64,000 nucleotides of DNA from Tetragonia tetragonoides (Eukaryota > Streptophyta > Magnoliopsida > Caryophyllales > Aizoaceae): NCBI GenBank assembly GCA_038025085.1, contig CM076140.1, positions 37,013,501 through 37,077,500 on the forward strand, written 5' to 3'. Under the pieces are notes generated by a model, which was not told the origin of the DNA, did not search any database, and worked only from the letters and a program-made list of their open reading frames with translations. Of the stretch, positions 44,626-56,070 are shown in pieces. The first letter of the stretch is position 1; every line of letters begins with the position of its first letter. The position numbers and the translations under genes are program-made.

Positions 44626-44970
44626 GGGGAATAACCACAATGAGGGTGGGAATTCCAAGAATGGGAATGGCAAGAATGACAATGAAAATGGCTATCGGAA
44701 TAATGGGGGTTGGAAGGGCAAACCCTACATTTGCAAGAGTGCAATAAGAATCACCCAGGGGTTGATTGTGCTGGAAATAAGTTTAGATGTTTCACTTGTC
44801 AAGAGTTGGGGCATCATTCTTTTGATTGTCCTCAGAAGGGCAAGATTGTGAACAATGGTGGGGGCAACAACAATGTTCAAGCTCCTACAGTTCAGGGTCA
44901 AAACGGGAATCACCAGGGTGGTAATCGTCAGAATGGGCTGAATGGACAGGCTGAAAATGTTTAGAACAAT
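43721..44970 (+). pseudogene. gag with poly-Asn tract and zinc knuckle
   Basis: The gag start is MPPRRNRQRAEESTSSMGDN. The capsid-type region (LLDDWTRDLEKI, ADSWW, FKTVLREEFYPEYL) runs to a TAA at about 44,203. Further stops lie near 44,322 and 44,403. An AAC microsatellite (44,543-44,625) encodes a long Asn run. The frame then shifts into the CCHC knuckle CFTCQELGHHSFDC at about 44,788. Confidence 0.88.
44543..44625. repeat. (AAC)n microsatellite in gag
   Basis: About 27 AAC units encode poly-Asn in the gag frame. It was probably expanded by slippage. Confidence 0.97.
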
Positions 44971-45029
44971 AATGGCAAACAGAACAGAAATGGAGGTCGT
45001 TTGTTTGTGATGAATCAAGTACAGGCTGA

Positions 45030-46990
45030 TGCGGCAAACAATGTGGTGACTTGTACGTTTCTTAAAAATTCTTTGCCTGCCTATATATTATTTGATTCTG
45101 GAGCATCACATTCATTCAAATCTGGAAACTTTGTTAAAAAAACATGGGATGGGAGTAGTGGAGTCTTTAGAGACTAATATTGCCACTCCTACTGGAGGGG
45201 TGGTATTATGTAAAGTAGTGCATCCCAATGTTCGTGTGAACATTGCAGGGTCTGAATTGCCTGCAGACCTGGTTGAGTTTCAATTATTATTTTGGGTATG
45301 AATTGGCTTAGCAAGTATATAGCGCGAATCGATTGTAGTGAACAAAAGATATCGCTGAAAGGGCCTAGAGGTAATAGAATCTCTTATAAAGAAATTGTCA
45401 CTAAGGGAGGAATTGGGATTATATCAACGTTAGTGGCAAAGAAGCACTTAGAGAAGGGATGTGAGGGATTTTTATGTCACATTCAGAATGTAGAGGGAAT
45501 AGATGAGGAAATCTCAAAGATTGATGTGGTCAATGAGTTTCCGGATATATTTCCTAAGGAGATTCCTGGTATGCCACCAGTGAGGGATACTGTGTTTCAA
45601 ATTGACCTAGTTTCTGGATTAGGTCCAATTTCGAGGGCACCGTATAGGATGGCACCTTTAGAGATGAAAGAGCTAAAGTAACAATTAGAGGAGTTGTTAG
45701 AGAAAGGGTACATTAGGCCTAGTGTGTCACCGTGGGGAGCACTAGTTCTATTTGTGCGTAAGAAGGATGGTAGTCTGCGTCTCTGCATTGATTATCGCGA
45801 GTTGAACAATGTCACTGTCAAGAATAGGTATCCTTTACCTAGAATTGAAGACCTGTTCGATCAACTCCAAGGGGCTGGTGTGTTTCGAAGGTGGATTTGT
45901 GGTCTGGTTATCATCAACTGAGAATTGATGAGGTCAACATTGCGAAAACTACATTTAGGACAAGGTATGGGCATTATGAGTTTACTGTTATGCCATTTGG
46001 GTTAACTAATGCACCTACCAAGTTTATGGAGATGATGAATAACACCTTTAGACCATATCTGGATAGTTTTGTGGTCGTGTTTATCGATGATATTTTGGTG
46101 TATTCGAAGGACAAGGAGGAACACGCAAGACACTTGAGGACTGTCTTGGAGGTGTTGTAAAATGAGAAGTTGTACGATAAACTCTCAAAGTGTGAGTTTT
46201 GGCTAGAGAGTGTTGCTTTTCTTGGGCACATTATCTCTAAAGAAGGAGTTTTTATTGATCCTTCTAAGATTCGGGCTGTCATGGATTGGCTTGCTTCGAA
46301 AAGTGTGACTGAGGTAAGAAGTTTCCTCGGATTGGTTGACTATTATAGGAGATTTGTTCAAGACTTCTCCAAGATAGCTAGACCCATCACAAATCTGATG
46401 AAAAAGGAGATGAAGTACAAGTGGACTGAATAATGTGAAGAAGCTTTCCAAGAGCTTAAGAAGAGGTTGACAACGACACCAATGTTGACTTTACCGTCTG
46501 GAACGGAAGGGTTTGAGGTGTATAGTGATGCATCTAAGAATGGGTTGGGGTGTGTACTTATGCAAAATGGCAAGGTGGTTGCTTATGCCTCTCGCCAGTT
46601 GAAAGTGCATGAGAAGAATTACCTTACTCATGACATGGAGTTGGCTGCTGCGATTTTTGCCTTGAAAATCTGGAGGCATTACTTGTATGGGGCTCGTTGC
46701 AAGATCTTTACAGATCACAAGAATTTGAAGGATATCTTCACTCAAAAGGAGTTGAATATGAGGCAACGGAGATGGCTCGAGTTGATATATGAGTACGATA
46801 TGGATATTCAGTATCACGAAGGAAAGGCCAATGTAGTGGCTGATGGATTGAGTAGGAAGACTTCACACACTGTGAATAACATGATGGTGCTACCATATGA
46901 CTTGTGTGAGGAATTCAGGAAGTTAGACTTAGAAGTTGTTCAACAAGGTAAGACTGCAATGTTGCTTGAATGCACCTGTAGTGCGACCGT
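45030..46990 (+). pseudogene. Protease, reverse transcriptase and RNase H
   Basis: The protease active site DSGA is at about 45,093-45,104. RT runs from about 45,540: [27 protein letters not shown], then [13 protein letters not shown] and the catalytic [11 protein letters not shown] at about 46,080. RNase H follows: [23 protein letters not shown] and [12 protein letters not shown]. Breaks include frame changes near 45,120 and 45,890 and stops at about 45,680, 46,158 and 46,432. The catalytic residues themselves are intact. Confidence 0.92.
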
Positions 46991-47108
46991 CGATCTATGA
47001 TGAGACTCGACAATTGCAAGCTCATGACCCATTTCTAGAGGAGTTACGTGTCAAGATCAAGGATGGGAAGCATCCTGATTATGAGATCCTTGATGATCAA
47101 CGATCAAG

Positions 47109-48641
47109 ATGAAGGGGCGTTGGTGTGTACCAAACAATGTCGAGCTGAAACGAACGATTCTAGATGAGGCGCATGGAACTGCGTATTCTGTTCACCCAGG
47201 TGGTGATAAGCTGTACAAAGACTTGAAACTTCAGTTTTGGTGGAAAAATATGAAGCGAGAGTATGCTGAGTATGTGGCAAGGTGTCTTAATTGTCAAAAG
47301 GTGAAGATCGAACAAAGGAGGCATGGAGGTCTTGTTCAATCGCTGGAAATTCGTGGATGGAAATGAGATTCTATCTCAATGGATTTCGTGATTAGATTAC
47401 CAAAGACGAGGTCTGACAAGGACACTATTTGGGTTATTGTCAATCGACTGACAAAAACGGCGAGATTCATTGCAATGAAGAAGACTTGGTCGATAGACCA
47501 ACTCGCTGAGGCTTATGTGAAAGAAGTCTTAAGGTTACATGGAGTGCCTAAAGACATTGTGTCAGACAGGGATATGAGATTCTTGTCCAACTTTTGGGAT
47601 AAATTACAGAATACTTTTGGTACAAAGTTGAAATTTAGTACGACATTTCATCATGCGACAGATGGTCAAACGGAGCGTACTATTCAAACATTGGAGGACA
47701 TGTTGAGAGCTTGTGCTCTAGAGATGAAGGACTCTTGGGAGAAGAGTTTGCCTTTAATTGAGTTCTCCTACAACAATAGCTACCATGCGAGCATTGGTAG
47801 AGCACCTTACGAGGCGCTATATGGAAGGAATTGTCGATCTCCTACGTGTTGGAACGACATAAGTGAGACCTTCATTTTAGGTCCGGATTTTATCCAAGAG
47901 ACTGTGGATCAAGTGAAACTTGTCCAAGAGAAGATGAAAGCTGCACAAGATAGACAAAAGGCCTATGCAGATCAACATCGACGAATGGAGGAATTCCAAG
48001 TTGGTGAGAAGGTACTTCTCAAAGTATCACCTATTTGTGAAGTGATGAGATTTGGGCGCAAAGGAAAGCTTAGCCCAAAGTACATTGGACCCTACGAGAT
48101 TCTTGAAAGAATTAGAGAGGTCGCTTATAGGCTTGCTATGCCTATGGATTTGGAGCAAGTGCGCGATGTGTTCCACGTGTCACAACTTAAGAGGTATCAC
48201 CATGATCCAAGTTATGTGCTGAATCCTGAAAAGGTAGTGTTAGATGACACACTTACCTATGAAGAGCAACCAGTTCGAGTCCTTGAGGAGCGAACTAAAC
48301 CTGTGAGGATCCTAGACGAGAAAATGAAGAAAACTCGTGCGTCTACGATCAATCTTGTGGAAGTGTTGTGGGCTAACCACAAAGTCGAAGAAGCGACTTG
48401 GGAGACTGAGGCTGACATGCGCAACCGGTTATCCGTTATCCTCAATTGTTCGCACAAGGTACTTAACCTTAATTTCGAGGTCGTAACCTTTTTAAAGGGG
48501 GAAGGGTGTAACAATCCACAAAAGAAAAGAATTAAAGACTGGAAAACTCATTGCATTTCATTGCATCATGCTCAGTTTGTTGTTTGGAAAAGTTGTGAAA
48601 ACTTTAAAACTTTCGAGTTGCATTGTTGTGTTGAACTTTGA
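47109..48641 (+). pseudogene. Integrase with GPY/F module and chromodomain
   Basis: The zinc-binding HHCC part is at 47,180-47,310 (YSVHPGGDKLYKDL, CLNCQKVK), followed by a TGA at 47,364. The long frame from 47,379 has the DDE core: MDFVIRLPKTR, IVSDRDMRF and DGQTERTIQTLEDML. The GPY/F-type motif is KLSPKYIGPYEILERI. The C-terminal chromodomain reads VEVLWANHKVEEATWETEAD (about 48,357-48,416). In chromoviruses this module steers insertion toward particular chromatin. The last 50 codons, after NCSHKVL, are probably read-through beyond the original stop. Confidence 0.92.
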
Positions 48642-48734
48642 AAGTGTGGTGGAAAAACTTCGCCTTATGAAACTAGCTTCACTTTGGTGGTGATCCTACG
48701 TTTTGAGGACGAAACTTCTTTTAAAAGGTAAGGA

Positions 48735-50451
48735 TGTAATACCCAGTATTATTATTCATTTTAGAATAATAACTACTTAAAAAGAAAATGCAATTTCGGA
48801 TTTAAATAATTACTTGGGCTCATAAATGTTTAAAGTGTCTAATTAATATTGGGTTTTGGTTTTGGGCCTAATTAAATTATAATTTGGCCAAAATAAATAA
48901 AAGTAATTGGGCTTAATAATTTTCGGAGTGGCCGAAAATTATAAAGCAAAAGTGGGGCCCTATTTTCTGCTCCCCTAGCCGAAAATATGAGTGAGAAAAT
49001 TCAGAATTTTTGATTTAAAATTTGTTTCCTAAATTGTTGGATGGTGGAGTGATTCTAGGAGAGGTTTTAGGAAATGAGAAGTTAAGGAAATGAAAGAGTG
49101 TATTTAGTTCCTAAATACACTCTACTTCTAAATCAACTGACTCTTTACCAAATCAAAAAAAAAAAGGCGTCTCTGTCTCACTCACTCACACGGCCGACCG
49201 AAACAAGGGAGAAGAAAGAGAAATTGACACTCTTTTCTAATTCATCCTTTGTGCAATTTTAATCTTTTTGATTTCCAAGTAAGTGTTCTTAACTTGTTTT
49301 TGATTCCTAAAAACTTTAAATTTGATTCAAGTATGAGTTTTTATGAACCCTGATTTTTGTATGAGTAAACCCTAATTTATGTTTTGCCTAGGGTTTGCTA
49401 GATTCTATTATTTTTGCATGATAGGATCATGATGAGGGCTGGGTTTGTTCTTTTATTGAAATTGAATCAATGTTGAGTTTAAAAGGTTGAATCTTGTGTT
49501 TAACTAAATCTGGAAATTTATTAATTATTCGGATTTAGTTTAGATTTAAGTTTGCTAAATTTATTAACAAAAAAAAGAAAAAGAAACACGGTCGTGCTCG
49601 AAGGCACGACCGCGCCTGCCGCGGGCTGCTGGCGGTGCAGCCAGCAGCAGCCGCCGGCCGGCACCACCAGCCGCTGCTGGAGGTCGGCGGTGGTTGTGGT
49701 GTTGCTGGTTGTGGTTTTGACTTGTTGACTTGTTTTAAGGTTTTGGAAAGTTTCCTAATTTAGTTTATGCAAATTGATTTTTGGAAACTTTGAGCATGCA
49801 TGAGTAACTGAAAATTCCAGCAACTTAATTAATTTAATTAAGGGTACTAAATCATCTTTAAAGTTTAATAAAGAGGTTTAGAAGTCAAAGTATTGACTAT
49901 TGGTATATTGTGGATTTGTTAGGGTCCGTTGACCGCATGTGAACGTAAGGAGCTTACGTTAGTTGTCGTGATTGCCTTTTTGCTAAAGGTAATTCATGTC
50001 TAGATGAATTATGTAATTCATTGTTGTGATTTCATGATTAGTGGAATTGTATTCATTTTATCTAGTATTGGATCGGGAATGTTAATTCATATTTGGACTT
50101 GTGAGTATTTTGGAAAAGGGATAATTGATATTTATTTCCTTGTGATAATTCGTATAGAATTATGTTAGTGAATGCATGTGATATGTTGGAAATTCACTTT
50201 GTGTAGCAATGTCTACTTGTTGATATTCATGTAAGGAGATGCATGATTATTATGGTTATTGAATGAAAATTATGTTAATAATTGTTCAATTGGATTATAG
50301 CTTGTATTGCTATTTTTTTATCATGTTGGTAAGCACGTGGATTCATGTTAGAAGCATGTTACTTCAGTAAATTGAAATGAACTTTGACTATTGGAACCTA
50401 TTTAAAGGTATTGAACTAGGGGGTTTTGAATTGAGGCCTAGATTCCCTTCA

Positions 50452-50494
<43 letters not shown>

Positions 50495-52763
50495 GCCGTT
50501 GTTGTTGCTGTTGTTAATTAAATTCCCCTAAATCCTTGTTTGACTTTCCTTCATTCAAGTTCTTGAAACTTGTTTATATAAACAAACTAGCCCTCACACA
50601 CACACACACTCCCTCTCTCTCCAACCGGCCCCTCCCTCTCTCTCCTCCCTGTCACCGTTGCCGGAAAACACCCAGCCACCGCCCTTCTCGCCGGAGGTAA
50701 GCCTCTTTCTCCCTCCTCTTCCTCTTCTCCCTTTCGCGACCTCTCTCTCCCTCTCGTGTTCGCTGGCGCGCGACCACCGCGCTCTTAGGCCGTTGCCTGA
50801 GTGGACACCAGCGAGTGGCCGGCGTCGCCGCCCCTCCCTCTACTCTCTCTCTTTCATTCTCTCTCTCGCTCTCTCTTTCTCTCTCCTTGCTATGGCTCCG
50901 GTGAGCCACCGGCGCCCTCAACGGCCCTTGGTGGTCGGTGGGTGATGGTGATGCTAGTGGGTCCGACCATGGGTTCCCTCACGGGTGACCATGGTCGAGA
51001 CTTGGTTGTTAAGTTAGGGTTTCATAAATTATTTTCGTATTTTCGGTAGATTTAATTTATTATTTTGATATTTCTGTGTCATTTAAGAGCCTGATTTGAG
51101 AAATTCAAAAGCCTAGATTGGTTGGCAAAAAGCAAGAAATTTAATAAAAATATGAGATTAATATTTCGTTACTGTTTAGATTTTCATATTTAAAATTCAG
51201 TCTCAGTAATTGTGTTATAATTAGGACCTAACGAGTAAGCGTGATCATTCTTGAGTTGGAGAGCACTTACTATTATTGGAAGCATTTGAGAGGTAAACGA
51301 TCGAACGTGCCTACCTTCTTCTAAAACCCGATCAAAATGGTTTTGATATGTTATGTGGTAATTGGCAATTGTGATGAATTTATTATGCAAAGCATCATTA
51401 AATTATATTGCGTTGTTATTATGAGATTTTAAGAGCATGTTTACTGCTGTAAATATAGATTATGACGAGTATGTGGATTATATTAAGTTTCGTAATTTAA
51501 TTAGTTAATATGCTAATTATCGAATGATTATTGTGATGATGGATAATTAATATTACTATCCTATATTATACATGCTGGTATGAGTTATATTGGGTGCTGG
51601 TGAGCACATATATATTTACATTGGATGTATTTGGATGATTTGGAATTGTTGGATATCATGTGTTTCCTACCAAAGTGCTGCTGAAATTATGCTAGATATT
51701 GCGGTGATCCTGACTGGATTATTATTGAATTGAAGCATGTCTAATTCTTACTATGGTGAATTACCATTACGTCATTATTTACTATTCATTGTCGAATGCA
51801 TTAAATGAAATACTAAGTCATGGTTTCGTAGTACCATTAAGTCAACCAACGCAATTATGTGAATTGAATTGTTAACAAGAGTAAGGCTCCCAATGGATCC
51901 CTAGGAGAGTAGTCGAGCAATCAGGATTACACCCAAATGGTATAATTCGGGGATGAATGATTCCCTAGTTACTTTATTGGACACCTCGTTGTGTGTTCGG
52001 GATCAATCATTCCCTTTTCTATTTAAGTCCTGTAGAGTCGATAATTATGCTAGAGGTAGTGTGCACACTAGAGTCATTAAGTCCATGGCGTGATTGCATC
52101 TATCGATGAACAATATGGGTAATCGTTATTCTATTCACTCTCTTACTTCTCTCTAATCAAGACGGATTGTCTATGTTGTATTTCGAATGATCATTAAACA
52201 AGATTGCATGTAAATGAATATTGTTTATGCGTATGCTTATGTACGTATGCAAATGAATTTCAAAGATTCTTCTAAAACCCCAGTAAGGTTCGCGAAATGT
52301 TTTTACAGGGTACGGATGACGTTTACTCAGTTTATCTGATTTTTGTTTCTCTTTTGTTTCTTTTCTTTTCTTCTGTATTTTGTTTCCGTCACGGAAACCA
52401 AAGTGCAGGTTCTGTCGAGTAAGGACGCGTAGCGTGGAAGCTTAGAAGTGCGCTTGGTTCCTTAGACTCTTTATATCGTTTCAGTTTGTTGGGATTTTGA
52501 TTTGTGTCCAAGTTGGCAAGTTGTAATAATATTTAATGGACTTAAGTTGGACATTTAGATAACTCTGATATTAATGTTTAATTTGTTTTAGTTTGTTTAG
52601 TAAGCTTCTTTTGATACTAGTCTTTCAATCTGCTTAACACTTACTCCTTAGCGATAAATGTTGCAGTAACTACCCTTGGGTTTGTGACGGTTCAGTGGTG
52701 TCGAGTCATGTATAATGACGTCGATAGTTCCCAGGAAATCGTTGTGAATTCGGGGGTGTTACA
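48735..52763 (+). repeat. 3' LTR, 4,029 bp
   Basis: The ends are TGTAATACCC and GGGTGTTACA, a near-perfect inverted pair. Two separate leader-like modules (CT/CA-rich with CGGCC boxes) lie near 49,180 and 50,600. It also contains two strong GC hairpins at 49,589-49,647 and a TTG microsatellite at 50,453-50,515. The short open frames within it are not genes. Confidence 0.88.
50453..50515. repeat. (TTG)n microsatellite
   Basis: Slightly interrupted TTG/GTT triplets within the LTR. Confidence 0.95.
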
Positions 52764-53150
52764 GTGTCTCACTCGTGGCGTTCTTTGCAGTGGTTGGGTA
52801 CGACCAACATTGAGCAGTTTGTAGGCCCATGATCCCTTGGCTTTATCCATTTTTGTTTTCATCTCTAACTGAATTTGCTTGCTCGACGAGTCTGCGTGGC
52901 CATTGGATTATGGATGCGCGACATCGATAAAATTGCCATCAATGTCGTACTTTTCAGGCGTCTCAAATTACTTGGCGTTGTCAAATGTGATCGCTCGCGG
53001 GCAATCAAACCATGCTATGATGTTTCATCAAATGAACTTCTTGATATTGGGTTTGATAAATTGAGCAATAGCCTTAGCCTCTATCCACTTTGTAAAGTAG
53101 TCAACGACGACTACTACAAACTTCCTTTGAGAAGTGACGAGGAGCAATGA
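52764..53150 (-). pseudogene. Ty3/gypsy integrase core fragment
   Basis: On the minus strand it reads RKFVVVVVDYFTKWIEAKAI and then DCPRAITFDNAK, DGNFIDVAHP and SNGHADSSSKQI. These are integrase core segments of another gypsy element, with stops. The fragment directly abuts the chromodomain element's LTR end. It is either the target into which that element inserted or a later rearrangement. Confidence 0.75.
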
Positions 53151-53386
53151 CTCTAGTAATCTAGTACGTCCATGCGTTATCTCGATAAATTTATTTCACA
53201 TATAACTCAGTTTTCTACTCCAAATTTTACCGGCACAACAATCTAATTTCCTTTGGTTATCGCGAGACTAATTCAATGAATCCCAAATGTAAAATTATAT
53301 AATTTAGACCTTACAGTTAACACAAAAACTCATATAAGATAGCTCCAATATAAAACACCTCAAACAAGCATTGAGATAATCTCATA
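53151..53386. other. Intergenic DNA
   Basis: No feature recognised. Confidence 0.4.
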
Positions 53387-53720
53387 TTGAGACGGTTTCA
53401 TAAGAGACTCATTCCACATTTAATCCAATTTTCAAGCACCTTAAAATTCTATTTAAATCAAATTAACCACTCTCCTCGAATCCCAGTACCCAACAGAAAC
53501 TTCCTGCAAAACCAATCGGCAACAATCTTCCTTGTCAGTTGCCACTTGTTGCCATTTTCTCTCTCCTCTTTTCTCCGCTTCGAGCTTCTCGAGAGAGAAA
53601 TTTGCGACGTATAGCTAGGGTTCGTTCATCGCTTCTCTCTCCCCGAAATCAACCACTCTGGCTTGAAATTTTTGATCCTCAATTTTATGCCAGTTTTGTT
53701 GTTTTCATGTACACGGTAAA
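53387..53720 (+). promoter_or_regulatory. Probable promoter and 5' UTR exon of the right-hand host gene
   Basis: A TATTTAAATC box near 53,450 is followed by CT-rich leader sequence (TTCTCTCTCCTCTTTTCTCC) and donor-like GTATAGC and GGTAAAATT. This is a typical plant 5' leader, 2.2 kb upstream of the first ATG of the gene at 55,895. The exact start and exon end are not fixed. Confidence 0.4.
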
Positions 53721-55842
53721 ATTTTCAGTTTTTCTCCCATTACTGTTGATCGCTATTTTTGATGTTCGTTTGCGATTTAGGGTTTAATGATTTTGATTGA
53801 ATTGCTCTGTTTGATATGTGATCACTGATTATGATGACAATGTGGTGGTAATCTCATGCTATGTTTGCGAATTCGTGTTTTTTTTTTAAAATTTTAGGAT
53901 GATGTAATTCTCTTGCAAATTTTAGTACAATGCATGCATGTTAGATGAAATGCTTTACTTTGGAACTATTGAATTCTTTTGTGAATGCAATTAGCCACTG
54001 AAAAATAAAATGAGAACTATAACATACCATTGCCAAAAGCCTCTATCAAGGCTCCTGCCTAAAGCAGCACAAGGGCAGGTCGAACTGATGTTTGCATTAG
54101 AATGTTAGTTGGTATGGCATTGACTGCCTGTCCAAATAAGCAAGCAACACACAATAATTTGATGAACTATTTGATGCCCCAATCGAAGAGTGACATTTTT
54201 AGCTGGGTTAGAAATGGATACCAGTTAAGACACTTCCATTGTTATAATTTCAAGGCCTTTTTGGTGGTGGTTCTTAGCTTTCAATTTTTTCTTCTCGAAA
54301 AAGAAAAAAAAAACAGATTTTGGAGACCACTTTGTTGTGGTTTTAGTTTTTACTTTGTAGTTATCAGCTTTAAATTTTTGGTAGAATAATTTAGGCTTTT
54401 TCTAAAGCTTTATAATGATTATGTACAAAGTGTTGAACAATTTTCAAAACAAAAAACTAGCAACTATCAACAACCCCAACAAGGCCTTAATGATGGTACA
54501 TGTTACCTCCCTCCCCCTGTTACAAGGACCTGTTGACTGAATGCTCATGAGGAAACATATGCCATTAGTCATTCCAGCTAGTTCTTCCTAAGACGCTTCT
54601 GGCTAGAGTTATTAGTTTTAAAAACATATGGTGTTCGAGGAGTGTGTGTGTCCGCGCAATTAGTTTCGGCCCTGTTAGTTCTGGTAATGTAACCTCCACA
54701 GAAGGTGGACAAATTAAAGAATCGCCAATAACATTAATAGGGCTTTCAAAATTCAGTTTTCTTTTGTAAAACTCTTGACAGATGTACTAGCTTTACATTG
54801 TAGTTTATTATCCAAGATTCACTCACTAAAGTTTAAATAAAACATAGTTTGAAGGTAGTGATAAACGTGGCTCCTTCTACTTGAGTATGTTATATGTTTT
54901 GACTTTTGACACAAGATGGACAAAGATGTAGAATATCAATCATTGGCAAAGCAAAGCTAAAGATTTTAGCCAGACGTTCCAGTTTTCAGAAACGACCAGT
55001 TTATAAGATTTTGCGTGTTCTTGCCACTTCTTGGCCCAAAGTGAAGCCTATACGCAAATCAGATTGTTGACTGTCGAGTATGTAGCATGGTTACCTGAGG
55101 TGAGATGAAAAGTTGGAGTAATATAGGATACCTATGAGGTTTTTGTAATTGAATCTCTCTTTTGAGTTACAGTGAAGTCTAATTTCTTTCTAGTTTGTGG
55201 TTCCCATGCCATTTTGCTAGCCTTCTTTTACGCCCTTTTGTCTTATTGAGGAGAGCTCAAATCTTACCTTTAGCATTTGTTTTTCCTTTTCTGGACATAA
55301 CTTATTTGACTATTTTATTACCTACTATAAATTTGGGGACATTGCTGGCTTCTGCAGGGATTCTCATATTCACTACTTGTGGATAAAGCCTTTGCTTTCT
55401 ATTGTCTCCTACTTGTTGTGATAGTAGATTATGCTTTGTACCCACTACATGGCCTATATATGTTAAAGTGAAAAATGAAAATCTAATTTTGCAACCTGTC
55501 TCTCTCTTCTCTATAAAGAGGCAGAGGCACTAACAAAATTTTACCCACCAGTTCTTAGGTAGGTTACTATTTCATTTTATTTTTGTGTGTGTACAAATCT
55601 GTTGATTGGTGTTTCCGATTATCCTCTACAGCTTTTCATCCCTCAAACATGTGCCTCTTGCAATCAGTTAGTGATTGATGATTAGACCACTTATTGAGGT
55701 ACTTTTTTCTTTACTTCGCGTCCTTGTTGCCAAAATTTTGCCTCTGAGTTGATAGTTAATATTATAACATGGTTCAACGAGAGTCTCTTAAATGCTGCCT
55801 TGTTTTCTAGTAACATTGAGTGAGAGATTATCTGTCTAAGGC
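53721..55842 (+). other. Probable 5' UTR intron
   Basis: T-rich on the plus strand with no long frame. It would end at an acceptor such as GCATGTTACAG near 55,870. No mobile element recognised. Confidence 0.4.
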
Positions 55843-55894
55843 ATGCTTTTGCTTTTCATGGCATGTTACAGTTGTACAGCTTTTGTTGGTCTTA

Positions 55895-55976
55895 ATGGTA
55901 TGCTCAGTTGGGAGTGTGAGGATGGCTGTCATGGCGAGGCTTTTGGCTTCTGGAAGTTTTTCACAAGCAGTGACAG
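55895..55976 (+). CDS. Right-hand host gene, first coding exon
   Basis: The ATG at 55,895 opens MVCSVGSVRMAVMARLLASG and continues SFSQAVT plus one base to the donor ACAG|GTTAAC. From memory, it resembles the N-terminus of a conserved plant protein (MVCSLGSGRMAAMARLLAAG-type). In full-length relatives that protein later carries a CCNxCKKPxKxSQ zinc-binding segment reminiscent of the ataxin-7/SCA7 domain of the SAGA complex. That segment is beyond the window, so function is not shown. The exon leaves phase 1, matching the exon at 62,338. Confidence 0.72.
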
Positions 55977-56070
55977 GTTAACTAAACCTTTGCTTAGAAT
56001 AACTTACTCTCAGACCTTTTTGTCTCTACTCACTTTCATCTCGTACTATTTAGGCTTTGTGCTTTTTACT

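Larger units (their letters stand above)
43250..52763 (+). mobile_element. Chromodomain Ty3/gypsy element (Tekay/Del type), 5' truncated
   Basis: Order: leader, gag, protease, RT, RNase H, integrase with chromodomain, polypurine tract (AAAAGGTAAGGA), then a 3' LTR at 48,735-52,763. No 5' LTR or TGGTATCAGAGC-type primer site precedes gag, so the left end is truncated, at an approximate position. Many stops and shifts interrupt the polyprotein, although the integrase frame is long. Confidence 0.9.

Noticed and set aside
50652..51049. Overlapping Arg/Ser-rich frames on both strands
   Set aside because: They lie within the CT-rich leader-like part of the Tekay LTR and match no protein.
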